From positions 3,252,001 through 3,316,000 of the forward strand of contig NZ_AP025028.1 of NCBI RefSeq assembly GCF_003114835.2: a stretch of 64,000 bases of DNA. Reading direction: 5' to 3'. The notes under the pieces were generated by a model. The model was not told where the DNA came from and searched no databases. It saw only the letters and a program-made list of their open reading frames with translations. Positions 17,925 through 26,154 of the stretch are shown here, in pieces. The DNA comes from Leptospira kobayashii (GTDB taxonomy: Bacteria; Spirochaetota; Leptospiria; Leptospirales; Leptospiraceae). Each line of letters opens with the position of its first letter. The first letter of the stretch is position 1. A program made the position numbers and the translations under genes.

Positions 17925-19633
17925 ATGATGTGATTCGGCTTTGGCAAGAAAAATGGCCCGAAGCATTGGCACTTTGGAGTGACTACGTAAAATTATCCTT
18001 ACCTCATTTTCTTCTGACAAAGGACATGGAAGGAAAAGAAGGATTCACTACTTCCTTTGCGGCAATTCGACTAACAGATCATAAAGTATTATTGTCTCTC
18101 CGCAAAATCAAAGACCTGGGATTGGAAGATTATCCCTTGGAAATTATGGGTCATGAAATAGGACATCATGTGTATTGTCCGGGAGATCTATCCGATCACG
18201 GAAAGCTCATCTATCTGGTTCAAACTGCAATGCCAAGATTCGAACATATCGCAGGACTTATTGTAAATGTATATACGGACCTTTTCATCAACGATCATTT
18301 GAAAAGATACAATCGTCTTCGAATGGAAGAAGTGTATCAAAAGATAGGAAAACAAAAAGACCCGTTTTGGAATTTCTATATGAGAACTTACGAAATTCTT
18401 TGGGCCTTACCGGAAGAAACGTTAACTTTTAGTAAGGTGGAAACAACTGCGAACTCGGACGCCATACTTGTAAACCGGATCATTCGTAATTATCCGAATG
18501 ATTGGGTAAGAGGAGCCTATGACTTTGGAAATATCTGTTATCCTTATTTTATGGGAAAGGACAGCGCGGAAACCATTAAGGTTTTGGGAGTAATTCATGA
18601 TACTTCGGATGCCGGAAAAGACGGAGAGATTCCTTCTGGCATCACCGACGTGGAAATCGAATCCATCTTCGACTCCGGCAAAGATCCTTCTCTTGGAGGG
18701 AACAGAACGGAAGACAAATCCCAGCCGAATCAGAAACCGAAACAGCCTTCCCTAACCCCCGCACAATACTCTTCCATCTGTCAGGCGTTAGGTATAAAAG
18801 TAAGTCAATCGGAAATGGCTTATAAATTTTATAAGGAAAAAGCTTTGCCACACCTGGTTTCCTTTCCGCAGCTTCTCACTCCGGGTGCGCCTGAAATGGT
18901 TTTGGAAGGAAGTGACGAATGGGACTTGGGCTCTCCGATCGAAGACATCAATTGGGTGGAATCGGTTATAAAAAGTCCGGTAGTCATTCCGGGTTATACA
19001 ACCGTTGAGAATTATTTCAGTGAAATGCCTTCTTATGAAACGGATTTCAATCCGATCGACTTAGACTTGTTTGTTGATTGTTCCGGTTCCATGCCGAATC
19101 CTCTCGTTGAAACTTCCTTTCTGACTCTTGCTGGGGCAATTATTGCACTTTCCGCCTTGAGAGTCGGTTCCGCGGTTCGTACAACTCTTTGGTCCGGAGA
19201 AAACGAATATAAATCCACCGAGACATTTACCAGAAACGAAAAAGATATTATGGAAATTTTGACAGGATTCATAGGAGGAGGAACATGTTTCCCCTTAAAC
19301 TTGTTAAAGAATGAATATTCCAACCGACCGCCGAGCGCACGGAAATCCCATATTCTGGTAATATCCGACGAAGGAATTGACACCATGTACGACCAACCGT
19401 ATTCCGAAAACCCAAGGTCTCTCGTCAAATCCATGTTAGAGAAAGCAGGCGGCGGCGGTTCCATGGTATTGAATCTTTACAATCCGAATTTACACGGAAC
19501 GATCAAAACAATGCAAGAAGACGGATGGCAGATTTATCCTATCTCAAACTGGGAACAATTGATAGAGTTCAGTAAAACTTTTGTGAAAAAAACATATGAA
19601 AGAAATAAGATACTACGTCAAACGAATCGCTGA
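17921..19633 (+). CDS. Putative metallopeptidase with C-terminal VWA domain
   Basis: The ATG at 17921 overlaps the previous stop as ATGA and gives 570 aa. A zinc-protease-type HEIGHH motif lies at about residues 77-82. A Pro/Gln/Lys-rich linker follows (about 245-285). The C-terminal VWA domain has an intact MIDAS: DCSGSMP at about 385, GGGTCFP and VISDEGID. The layout resembles the DUF2201-type metallopeptidase-VWA proteins that are usual MoxR partners. Likely role: a chaperone or protease working with the upstream AAA+ ATPase. The substrate is not known. It overlaps the next gene by 38 bases. Confidence 0.8.
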   Translation: MNDVIRLWQEKWPEALALWSDYVKLSLPHFLLTKDMEGKEGFTTSFAAIRLTDHKVLLSLRKIKDLGLEDYPLEIMGHEIGHHVYCPGDLSDHGKLIYLVQTAMPRFEHIAGLIVNVYTDLFINDHLKRYNRLRMEEVYQKIGKQKDPFWNFYMRTYEILWALPEETLTFSKVETTANSDAILVNRIIRNYPNDWVRGAYDFGNICYPYFMGKDSAETIKVLGVIHDTSDAGKDGEIPSGITDVEIESIFDSGKDPSLGGNRTEDKSQPNQKPKQPSLTPAQYSSICQALGIKVSQSEMAYKFYKEKALPHLVSFPQLLTPGAPEMVLEGSDEWDLGSPIEDINWVESVIKSPVVIPGYTTVENYFSEMPSYETDFNPIDLDLFVDCSGSMPNPLVETSFLTLAGAIIALSALRVGSAVRTTLWSGENEYKSTETFTRNEKDIMEILTGFIGGGTCFPLNLLKNEYSNRPPSARKSHILVISDEGIDTMYDQPYSENPRSLVKSMLEKAGGGGSMVLNLYNPNLHGTIKTMQEDGWQIYPISNWEQLIEFSKTFVKKTYERNKILRQTNR

Positions 19634-20153
19634 GTTTCCGAAATTCCAAACGGATCCGAATACTCTGGACCTACTTGCCTTATGGAATGATGCTTTGATC
19701 CGTTTTACAAACGAGATCAACAATTCGAAACACCTAAGCCGGCTTAAATCATCCCTTCCTTCCGATAAGAACTTACAAGGATTACATACAGTCATTATTT
19801 ATATTATTTCCGATAAGGAATGGGAAAAGGACGGCTTCCCCACTACCAGATTGATGGAATTTCTTATTACCAAATTGCCCGAACTTGCAAAATCGGTTTC
19901 TCCCTATACGGAATGGATTCATGATAACGAGAGGTCGGAAGAATTGATCCGGGCTTTATTTTCCGCCTTGGAATTGTTACCTGACCAAGAAGATAAAAAA
20001 TATTTCGAAGACAGACTTCGCTCGATTGATACGATTGAAAGAATAAAAATTTTGGAAGAATCGAAGAAAGCGCAAGAACGTGCCAAAGAAATACTGGAAA
20101 GAATGAAACGCGCGGAGGAAGAAGAAGCCGCGTCCAAGTACAATCGAGAGTGA
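19596..20153 (+). CDS. Unknown helical protein of the MoxR operon
   Basis: A 185-aa charged protein with no membrane segment. The last 55 residues form a likely coiled coil (KYFEDRLRSIDTIERIKIL.. then E/K/R-rich repeats). The start at 19596 lies within the last codons of the VWA gene in another frame, so translation is probably coupled. Not recognised as a family. Confidence 0.7.
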   Translation: MKEIRYYVKRIAEFPKFQTDPNTLDLLALWNDALIRFTNEINNSKHLSRLKSSLPSDKNLQGLHTVIIYIISDKEWEKDGFPTTRLMEFLITKLPELAKSVSPYTEWIHDNERSEELIRALFSALELLPDQEDKKYFEDRLRSIDTIERIKILEESKKAQERAKEILERMKRAEEEEAASKYNRE

Positions 20154-20157
20154 CCCA

Positions 20158-21540
20158 TTGGATAGGGAGAAATATTTTTTATCCACTCCGTTGATGAAAG
20201 AAGAGTGGTTCTTATCTTTGCAAAGACTTATAGAATCGAAGTATGCTCCTAAGTGGAATTCGATCATAGGAGATCGGATCACAAAGGAAGACTATCTTTT
20301 TGTGAAAGAGTATGAAAAAGAGCTCTATGAAGATCGAAAATTCCATTCACAAGAACCAAATTCCAAAATCATAGAATGGATTCGAAAACATAAATTCAGT
20401 TCTTATTATTTTTATGAAAGGTTGAAAAACATTTCTTTGGAAAGAGAATTTCTTAAAATCCGGCCGATGACAAGAGAGGATTTGCAAAATAGAATCACCG
20501 AGATTTTACCGACCAATACGGATTTTACAAGAATGGTGGTCAATCCTACATCAGGGACCACGGGAAAACCGATTCTTGCTCCCAATCATCCTAGAGCAAT
20601 CGGCTGTTATGTGCCATTGATAGAATATTCTTTGAAAAAACACGGAGTCGACGTTCCTCATAAATCGAATATTACTTCGGGAATTCAGATTTGCCACCAG
20701 AACGAAACGATCGTCTATGCAACTACTCATAGTTTGGCGGAAGGTTCATTGTTTGCCAAAATCAATTTAAAAGAAAAGGAATGGCAAAACCCATCGGATA
20801 TCAATACATTTCTATTTGAGTCCGATCCGATATTTTTATCGGGAGATCCCTACTCTTTCGAATCCGCGATGAAGACCGGAATCAATTTCAAACCAAAGGC
20901 ACTTCATTCCACAGCACTGGAGCTGGAAGATAATTTGCGGGACCAGTTAGCCTTATACTTTCAATGCCCGATTGTCAACTTTTACTCGTTAAATGAAACG
21001 GGACCGATTGCTTATTCTTGTCCTATTGATCCTGACTGGATGCATATCCTACCGAACGATATTCATATGGAAATTCTGAACGAAGAAGGAGAACCTGATG
21101 AATTGGGAGAAATCGTAATCACGGGAGGAAGAAATCCGTTTCTACCGTTACTTAGATACAAAACCGGCGATTGGGGAAGGATCAAATACGGAAATTGTTT
21201 GTGCGGAGAAGCTTCCCCGAAAGTACAACTACTCAAAGGAAGAAAGCCGATTTTTTTTACGGATACAAAGGGAAGAAGGATTAATCCAGTAGATATCTCC
21301 CGCATCTTAAGGAGACAAACGAACGTTTTACGGCATCAATTCATTCAGAAAAAAAACGGTTCCTATATTGTAAATCTTTCCACTTACCTGCCTCCCGGAA
21401 AAAGTTGGGGAGAGGAATTAAAAATTCTTTTTCAAAATCTTCTGGGAGAAAGTGCGGATATTTTATTTGATTTCGATCTTCCGAACGATGGGAAAAAGAT
21501 TACCGTTTTTATTAACGAAAACATAGATTTGAAATCGTAA
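20158..21540 (+). CDS. Adenylate-forming enzyme, phenylacetate-CoA ligase (PaaK/CapK) like
   Basis: A 460-aa protein starting at a TTG five bases after the preceding stop, with GAGAG upstream; an ATG 12 codons in is the alternative. ANL-superfamily motifs are clear: TSGTTGKP at about residue 130 (phosphate loop), SLNETGPIAY (A5), and LLRYKTGDWG at about 334 (A7-A8). A C-terminal lid with GRKPIFFTDTKGRRINP follows. It would adenylate a carboxylate and possibly pass it to CoA or another acceptor. Its tight coupling to a MoxR/VWA operon is unusual and suggests a modification step in the same process (inference). Confidence 0.82.
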   Translation: MDREKYFLSTPLMKEEWFLSLQRLIESKYAPKWNSIIGDRITKEDYLFVKEYEKELYEDRKFHSQEPNSKIIEWIRKHKFSSYYFYERLKNISLEREFLKIRPMTREDLQNRITEILPTNTDFTRMVVNPTSGTTGKPILAPNHPRAIGCYVPLIEYSLKKHGVDVPHKSNITSGIQICHQNETIVYATTHSLAEGSLFAKINLKEKEWQNPSDINTFLFESDPIFLSGDPYSFESAMKTGINFKPKALHSTALELEDNLRDQLALYFQCPIVNFYSLNETGPIAYSCPIDPDWMHILPNDIHMEILNEEGEPDELGEIVITGGRNPFLPLLRYKTGDWGRIKYGNCLCGEASPKVQLLKGRKPIFFTDTKGRRINPVDISRILRRQTNVLRHQFIQKKNGSYIVNLSTYLPPGKSWGEELKILFQNLLGESADILFDFDLPNDGKKITVFINENIDLKS

Positions 21541-21569
21541 GTATGAAAACCGGATTCTAATTGAAAGTA

Positions 21570-22625
21570 ATGAAACCAAATCACGGATTGATACTTGGGA
21601 AGTTTTTCCCACCCCATGCTGGGCACTTGCATTTGATTCAAGAAGCTAGAAAGGAATGCAATCACCTAACCATTTTAGTTGCAACCTTGAATCGGGAAAT
21701 CATTCCCGGAAAGTTAAGATGGGAATGGATGAAAGAATTAACGAAAAATCTGGATGCGCAAGTGATTTGGGTTCAAGATGAAAATCCACAAGAACCTCAC
21801 GAACACCCGGACTTTTGGAATATTTGGAAACAAACAATACTTAAGCATTCTCCTGCAAAGATTGATATTATATTTACTTCCGAACATTACGGAGACCCTT
21901 TAGCCGAAATTCTAAACACCAAACATAGATTAATTGATATAGAAAGAAAGACCTTTCCTATTTCCGCTTCCAAGATAAGAAATGCACCGTCCCTCTACTG
22001 GGATTTTATCCCTGAGATAGAAAGACCATATTTTTTAAAACGAATTGTAATCACAGGAAGTGAGTCTGTAGGAAAAACGACTCTTTCCGAAAAACTAGCC
22101 GAACAATTTCAAACCAATTGGGTTCCCGAGTATGCAAGAGAGTATCTGGAGGAAAAAAAAAGATTTGTGATCCGGGAAGATATTCCTTATATCGCTTTCG
22201 GTCATTTGAAATCGGAAATCGAATTTGCAAAGAATGCCAATCGGATTTTATTTTTAGATACGGACTTACTCACTACCAAAATCTATTCGGAACATTATTT
22301 TGATTTCTGTCCCGAATGGCTGAAAGATAGCGCCTATCAGTTGCAATATGACGATTCTCTATTTTTAGATATCGATGTTCCTTGGGAAGAAGATCCGTTA
22401 CGGGATCTTGGCCACATTCGTTCGGAAATGAAAAATAAATTTATAAACGAAATGAAATCCGCAAAAAGAAAATTTCATATGATTCGCGGAAGTTTTGTCG
22501 ACCGGGAAAAGAATGCGATGGAAAAAATCGAATCTATCCTGAAGGAGCCGATGAATCCGATTTACTTCGATCCGAAACAAATTTCCCTTCGTAATGTTTT
22601 ATCAATTGATCTGAAACAGGTTTAG
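21570..22625 (+). CDS. nadR: NadR-like bifunctional NMN adenylyltransferase / nicotinamide riboside kinase
   Basis: The ATG at 21570 gives MKPNHGLILGKFFPPHAGH, the nucleotidyltransferase motif with HxGH (HAGH) and an upstream GKF, and ISASKIRNAP is the C-terminal ISSTxxR-like motif. A kinase domain starts at about residue 155 with Walker A GSESVGKTT at about 163 and continues with EYAREYLE and FLDTDLLTT. This domain order is that of NadR without the N-terminal repressor domain of the E. coli enzyme (351 against about 410 aa). It works in NAD salvage. It lies 29 bases after the ligase gene; its last 92 bases overlap a convergent gene. Confidence 0.87.
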   Translation: MKPNHGLILGKFFPPHAGHLHLIQEARKECNHLTILVATLNREIIPGKLRWEWMKELTKNLDAQVIWVQDENPQEPHEHPDFWNIWKQTILKHSPAKIDIIFTSEHYGDPLAEILNTKHRLIDIERKTFPISASKIRNAPSLYWDFIPEIERPYFLKRIVITGSESVGKTTLSEKLAEQFQTNWVPEYAREYLEEKKRFVIREDIPYIAFGHLKSEIEFAKNANRILFLDTDLLTTKIYSEHYFDFCPEWLKDSAYQLQYDDSLFLDIDVPWEEDPLRDLGHIRSEMKNKFINEMKSAKRKFHMIRGSFVDREKNAMEKIESILKEPMNPIYFDPKQISLRNVLSIDLKQV

Positions 22626-23430
22626 AGTCCGTTAGGCGACACATATGTAGTAAAGTGCTACCTTTCGATTGATTGTCGATTTTCGGGGGACCGAGCCCGT
22701 CTACCAAATGACTCTCCAATACAAAACGGATTTCCAGGCTGAACCTGGCGAGGCCCGAGGTGTTGGGAGAGGTTCCATGTAGATGGTGAGAAGAAAAAAG
22801 GAACATTTCCCCTTCATCAGCAAATACGTCCAGAGGGCTGGGTTCGATGGGGTTGGTTTGGGGTGAAGGGAATGTTTGAGGTACCACACTATTTTTGCTA
22901 GTTGATTGAAATCCCCCTGCGTCCAGCCATTCTTTATAATCAAAACGGTTCGAATTATTAAGAATTGGTTTATCAAAATAAGATGGATAGATCCTAAAGC
23001 CCGCTTCCTTGGGAACTGAATAAACAGGAATCCATAAATTGAACTGGCATTGGGGATTGGCGTACCATGGATCCCTATGTATAAAAGCAACCGGACCTGC
23101 TTCTTCAATTTCCTGGAACCGATCCGGAACACACCGAATTCGAATAGCGTCCAAGTAGATTTCTTGAGGATTTAGACCTAGTTCTTGCCAGACGGGAAAG
23201 AATGCGGTAGGTACCACAATATTATCTTTCACCTGCGACCGTAGGTGAATCATCCGAGAAAGAAATTCTTTTTGAGAAAGTTGGGAAACTAAATAGCGGG
23301 GGTCGGCCTCTGAAAATGTGGTAGCTACAATAGACTGAATCAATTTCAAAAAAGGTGGAAATGATTTCGGTGCGTCAAACTTCTTCGTTTTGCCAAGTAA
23401 AATCGACTGAAGCTCAGGTTTTAGATCCAA
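22534..23430 (-). CDS. PhyH-like Fe(II)/2-oxoglutarate dioxygenase
   Basis: A 298-aa protein with the 2-His-1-Asp facial triad: HRDPWYANP (HxD, about residues 116-118) and, further on, HHLHGTSPN (distal His) followed by an Arg-containing strand FSLEIRFV for 2-oxoglutarate binding. QFNLWIPVY is the typical PhyH strand. Substrate unknown. It is the last gene of a minus-strand operon and begins directly after the 85-aa ORF with no gap. Its C-terminus overlaps the nadR 3' end by 92 bases. Two copies of AGGTACCACA lie inside it. Confidence 0.7.
   Translation of the reverse strand: MDLKPELQSILLGKTKKFDAPKSFPPFLKLIQSIVATTFSEADPRYLVSQLSQKEFLSRMIHLRSQVKDNIVVPTAFFPVWQELGLNPQEIYLDAIRIRCVPDRFQEIEEAGPVAFIHRDPWYANPQCQFNLWIPVYSVPKEAGFRIYPSYFDKPILNNSNRFDYKEWLDAGGFQSTSKNSVVPQTFPSPQTNPIEPSPLDVFADEGEMFLFSSHHLHGTSPNTSGLARFSLEIRFVLESHLVDGLGPPKIDNQSKGSTLLHMCRLTDSKPVSDQLIKHYEGKFVSDRSKSDSSAPSG
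22879..22888 (+). repeat. AGGTACCACA 10-mer, copy 2
   Basis: Exact copy inside the PhyH-like gene, 330 bases from copy 3 in the same orientation. Confidence 0.6.
23209..23218 (+). repeat. AGGTACCACA 10-mer, copy 3
   Basis: Exact copy inside the PhyH-like gene; the flanks (GT before, AT after) differ from copy 2, so it is not part of a longer duplication. Confidence 0.6.
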
Positions 23431-23688
23431 CTAAGGTCCTTTCTCCCATTTAACAATCGCTTCTTTTAGTTCACTTGCACTGGCATAAAGGTTGGCGTAA
23501 GTATTAATTTGATTGAGAGCATCTTGTAAGCCAGCTTTGAAAAGTAGACCGTTTTCCATATGTTCTCGAAAGATGACCAGAGGATTTTCCGATTCCATCT
23601 CTGAGATTGTTTTTTGAAAGGAGTTTAACATTTCGTGCATTTCTTCCAAACTTCCTGGAATTTTCCAACCATTACTCAATCGACTCAT
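23431..23688 (-). CDS. Small helical protein of unknown function
   Basis: An 85-aa charged protein (MSRLSNGWKIPGSLEEMHEM.. start), predicted all-helical from its Glu/Lys/Leu pattern. It lies nine bases after the DUF1853 stop and its stop touches the PhyH start, so it is an operon member. No family recognised. Confidence 0.6.
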   Translation of the reverse strand: MSRLSNGWKIPGSLEEMHEMLNSFQKTISEMESENPLVIFREHMENGLLFKAGLQDALNQINTYANLYASASELKEAIVKWEKGP

Positions 23689-23697
23689 ATTTCAAGA

Positions 23698-24606
23698 TTA
23701 GCTTATAAGAGATACGGATTCAATTAATTTTCGAGAAACCAAAAATCCTCGAGATAATTCTTTAGGAATAATGCCTACCTGCTCCCATTCCACTATAAGG
23801 ACGGAAAAACCGGGATCGTCTAAATTTCTCAAAAATTGAATTAACTCATTGTAAGTATAAATATCCGAGTGCGAAGAATAACTCATAAGCCATGACAAAC
23901 GTGAAGGAATGGAAAAATAAGAATTTGATTTTGTTTGTGGTACCTGCAACCGATTTTCCCAGAGAATCCAAAACCCAGACCTGTGATCGAAATTTATATC
24001 ATTTAACAATGATTTTCTGTAATCGCCGGACAGATATTCATCTATAGGATAAAATAAAAACCCAACAAACCAAATCATCGGTATGAATGTTTTACCATAT
24101 TTGACTCGTAAGTATTCCTTACCTTCCGATCTCTGAGATAAGGCCATTTGGTTATCGAGTAATTTTGCTAATTTTAAATCCAAGCGATCAACACCGCTTG
24201 GTCCAATATAAGAAGAAAGATTGGGCTCTTTTTTCAATTTAAGATAAAACTTTAAAGCTACTTCCAAATGGATATTTTCTTCTTCCCATTTTAGTAGAAA
24301 ATCAAATTCACCTAACGTTCTTTCTGAATTGCGAATCGGAACATTCTTACCGAGCACTTGAACATGATTGCTTTGTAAAAAAATGAATTCAAGTAGCGAT
24401 TCAAAATACCTACCAAGTCGGCCGGATTCCAAAATAGGGAAGAATTCCAGATTTGCCAAATTACTTCCATTGCCATTTGTTAGGTTCGGGATAAGATCGG
24501 AACGAAGACTTTCTCTTTTCGCATCGGGAAAATTAGAAGCATGTTGGATCAAATATCTGGAATCGAGTGCCCAAAGTAGATCAAGAAGAAGAGACGCCTT
24601 ATCCAT
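23698..24606 (-). CDS. DUF1853 family protein (PD-(D/E)XK-like fold suspected)
   Basis: A 302-aa protein. The conserved core of DUF1853 is visible at about residues 115-165: LGEFDFLL, HLEVALKFYL, then IGPSGVDRLDLKL. The GEFD ... HLEVAxKF spacing resembles the E-D-ExK core of PD-(D/E)XK nucleases, here with D-ExAxK; that resemblance is my inference. Function of the family is unknown. It is the second gene of a four-gene operon and holds one AGGTACCACA copy (23936-23945, reverse). Confidence 0.75.
   Translation of the reverse strand: MDKASLLLDLLWALDSRYLIQHASNFPDAKRESLRSDLIPNLTNGNGSNLANLEFFPILESGRLGRYFESLLEFIFLQSNHVQVLGKNVPIRNSERTLGEFDFLLKWEEENIHLEVALKFYLKLKKEPNLSSYIGPSGVDRLDLKLAKLLDNQMALSQRSEGKEYLRVKYGKTFIPMIWFVGFLFYPIDEYLSGDYRKSLLNDINFDHRSGFWILWENRLQVPQTKSNSYFSIPSRLSWLMSYSSHSDIYTYNELIQFLRNLDDPGFSVLIVEWEQVGIIPKELSRGFLVSRKLIESVSLIS
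23936..23945 (-). repeat. AGGTACCACA 10-mer, copy 4 (reverse)
   Basis: Exact reverse-orientation copy inside the DUF1853 gene. Confidence 0.6.
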
Positions 24607-24620
24607 AATATTTTTGTATT

Positions 24621-25130
24621 CTAACTTGGAATCAGCTTCCAGATTTTCAAAACTTGGATTTTGGATCTAGTTTGATTGTGTATCGAAAAGATTTTGGAAG
24701 TGGAAGGTGTGGTATGTCTGACTAAGCCCAACTCCTTCATAAGTCGAAGCCAACCGATTGCTTCCAATTCCAAAAGTAGAACAAATAATCTACATCTGGA
24801 AATTCCAAGAGATCTAGCCATTACATCCATCTCAACTATACTATCGTTAAAAACCCGACAGCTTACCTTCCGTAATTCCAAGCCCTGTTCCTGATAAGAA
24901 CAAGTTACTTTCCACCTCTTTCGAGGAATCAATCCAAAATAAATCAAATCGGAGGATTCTGTCAATAATCGACTAATTCTAGTTGCAAATGAACTGTAAA
25001 ACTTCATCGAAACAGTGAGCTGTTTCATTTGCCTTACCGGAATTAGAAATGAGGTATTGGAACTCTTACCAATGCGACATAAGGTAGTTAACTCCAAGGA
25101 GTCGTTAACGAAAATTTCTCTTTTTTCCAT
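24621..25130 (-). CDS. DUF1564 family protein
   Basis: A 169-aa protein. The middle and end match the Leptospira family DUF1564: SFLIPVRQMKQL near the start, YQEQGLELRKVSCRVF, then the helix-loop-helix LGISRCRLFVLLLELEAIGW (about residues 107-126). The last part resembles a ribbon-helix-helix or HTH-type unit, so DNA binding is possible but unproven. It is the first gene of the DUF1853/PhyH operon (14 bases to the next start) and may regulate it. An inverted repeat lies upstream at 25208-25267. Confidence 0.7.
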   Translation of the reverse strand: MEKREIFVNDSLELTTLCRIGKSSNTSFLIPVRQMKQLTVSMKFYSSFATRISRLLTESSDLIYFGLIPRKRWKVTCSYQEQGLELRKVSCRVFNDSIVEMDVMARSLGISRCRLFVLLLELEAIGWLRLMKELGLVRHTTPSTSKIFSIHNQTRSKIQVLKIWKLIPS

Positions 25131-25207
25131 ATTAACCTGAATAGGTTAAATAAAAACTCAGTTGGTTCTTTTTTTTTAAACGATTGGTAGGATTTAAGCG
25201 ATGTAAG

Positions 25208-25267
25208 AGGTACCACAGTTCAAAATAATCCCCTCACATCCGTGACAAAAGAACAAATGTGGTACCT
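25208..25267. repeat. Inverted pair of AGGTACCACA repeats (copies 5 and 6)
   Basis: AGGTACCACA at 25208-25217 and its reverse complement at 25258-25267 frame 40 bases of ordinary sequence; with one further flanking base each side (GAGGTACCACA/TGTGGTACCTC) the arms are 11 bp. They lie about 80-140 bases upstream of the DUF1564 start. Possible roles are an operator pair, a stem-loop, or ends of a small mobile repeat. Confidence 0.7.
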
Positions 25268-25270
25268 CCC

Positions 25271-25346
25271 ACCCCAACCCGCGCCAGCGATTGCAGCGAA
25301 AATCCTGCCGCAGGCAGATTGAAGCGGAAAGCGCGGTTCAGGCGCC
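25271..25346. repeat. GC-rich extragenic element with nested dyads
   Basis: This stretch is far richer in G and C than the surroundings. CCGCGC (25279-25284) pairs with GCGCGG (25331-25336), CCTGC-c-GCAGG (25304-25314) is a central palindrome, and GATTGCAGCG / GATTGAAGCG are imperfect direct repeats between them. It ends exactly at the stop codon of the methyltransferase gene. It looks like a repetitive extragenic palindrome-type unit and may end transcription, though no T-tract follows. Confidence 0.55.
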
Positions 25347-26108
25347 CTAACGCCCCTCCACATCCAAGACTTTTGTAGTTTTTACGAGTGTCCGAGTTAC
25401 CACATAAAACAAAGCCCCAAACCCGAAAAAATAAGTATGAAACGGTTTCCAAATCCCGGCAAAATTCCCAATCCGAATGTAAGGTTCCTGAAAATAAATC
25501 TGAACCAGATCAAGAATCGTAAAAACGACGATGATTCCGAAAAGACTAGGATATTCTCTTTTTAGAATATTCTTAAAAGAAAAAGCAAGATCCGGCTTCA
25601 CATAACCGGAAAGGCGGGGGATAAACGCAGGTGTCTTGTCCGCCCAAGCAAGATAATCGTTTGCGAACTTACCACGAAGGAAAAACTCTTCCGTAAATAT
25701 AATTCTTTCGTAATAAAGATAAAAGAACATTACATACACAAGCGTGAAAGCAATATCCCTTACGATCAAAACAGGTCCCAGATACATTAAAAAATTTCCG
25801 ACATAAAGGGGATGACGTACAAGGGAATAAATTCCCGTTTGATTGACAAGATCAGCTACTTGCTGTTTGGTGTTCCTTCCCGAAGTGCGCGCCGGAGTGT
25901 ATCCGATGGTAAAACAACGGACAGCAAGCCCTAAAAAACTAATTAAAAACGCAAATCCCAACCAATATAGATTGTGTTTGTAATTTCCGTTCAAAAAAGG
26001 AACAAAGGGTAAATAATAAAACGACAACGCTAAAACCAGTCCCGGAATGTAGGAGCGCCAGCGAAAGAGAAAATTGCCTTGTTGGTTGAGTTCTTCTATA
26101 AGTGCCAT
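25347..26108 (-). CDS. ICMT-family membrane methyltransferase, candidate lipid A phosphate methyltransferase
   Basis: I use the ATG at 26108 (253 aa) rather than a TTG at 26165 that would overlap the divergent gene. About six membrane helices are visible. The S-adenosylmethionine-binding region of isoprenylcysteine methyltransferase relatives is clear: NQTGIYSLVRHPLYVGNFLMYLG (RHPxYxG) and later YYERIIFTEEFFLRGKFANDY (RxxxEExxL-type). Leptospira LmtA, which methylates the 1-phosphate of lipid A, belongs to this superfamily, so that role is a reasonable guess. The divergent neighbour is a PlsC-like acyltransferase, also a lipid enzyme. Confidence 0.75.
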   Translation of the reverse strand: MALIEELNQQGNFLFRWRSYIPGLVLALSFYYLPFVPFLNGNYKHNLYWLGFAFLISFLGLAVRCFTIGYTPARTSGRNTKQQVADLVNQTGIYSLVRHPLYVGNFLMYLGPVLIVRDIAFTLVYVMFFYLYYERIIFTEEFFLRGKFANDYLAWADKTPAFIPRLSGYVKPDLAFSFKNILKREYPSLFGIIVVFTILDLVQIYFQEPYIRIGNFAGIWKPFHTYFFGFGALFYVVTRTLVKTTKVLDVEGR

Positions 26109-26154
26109 ATGAAATCGTACTTGATTCCTTTCTAAAAGCTTATAGCTTTCGTCT

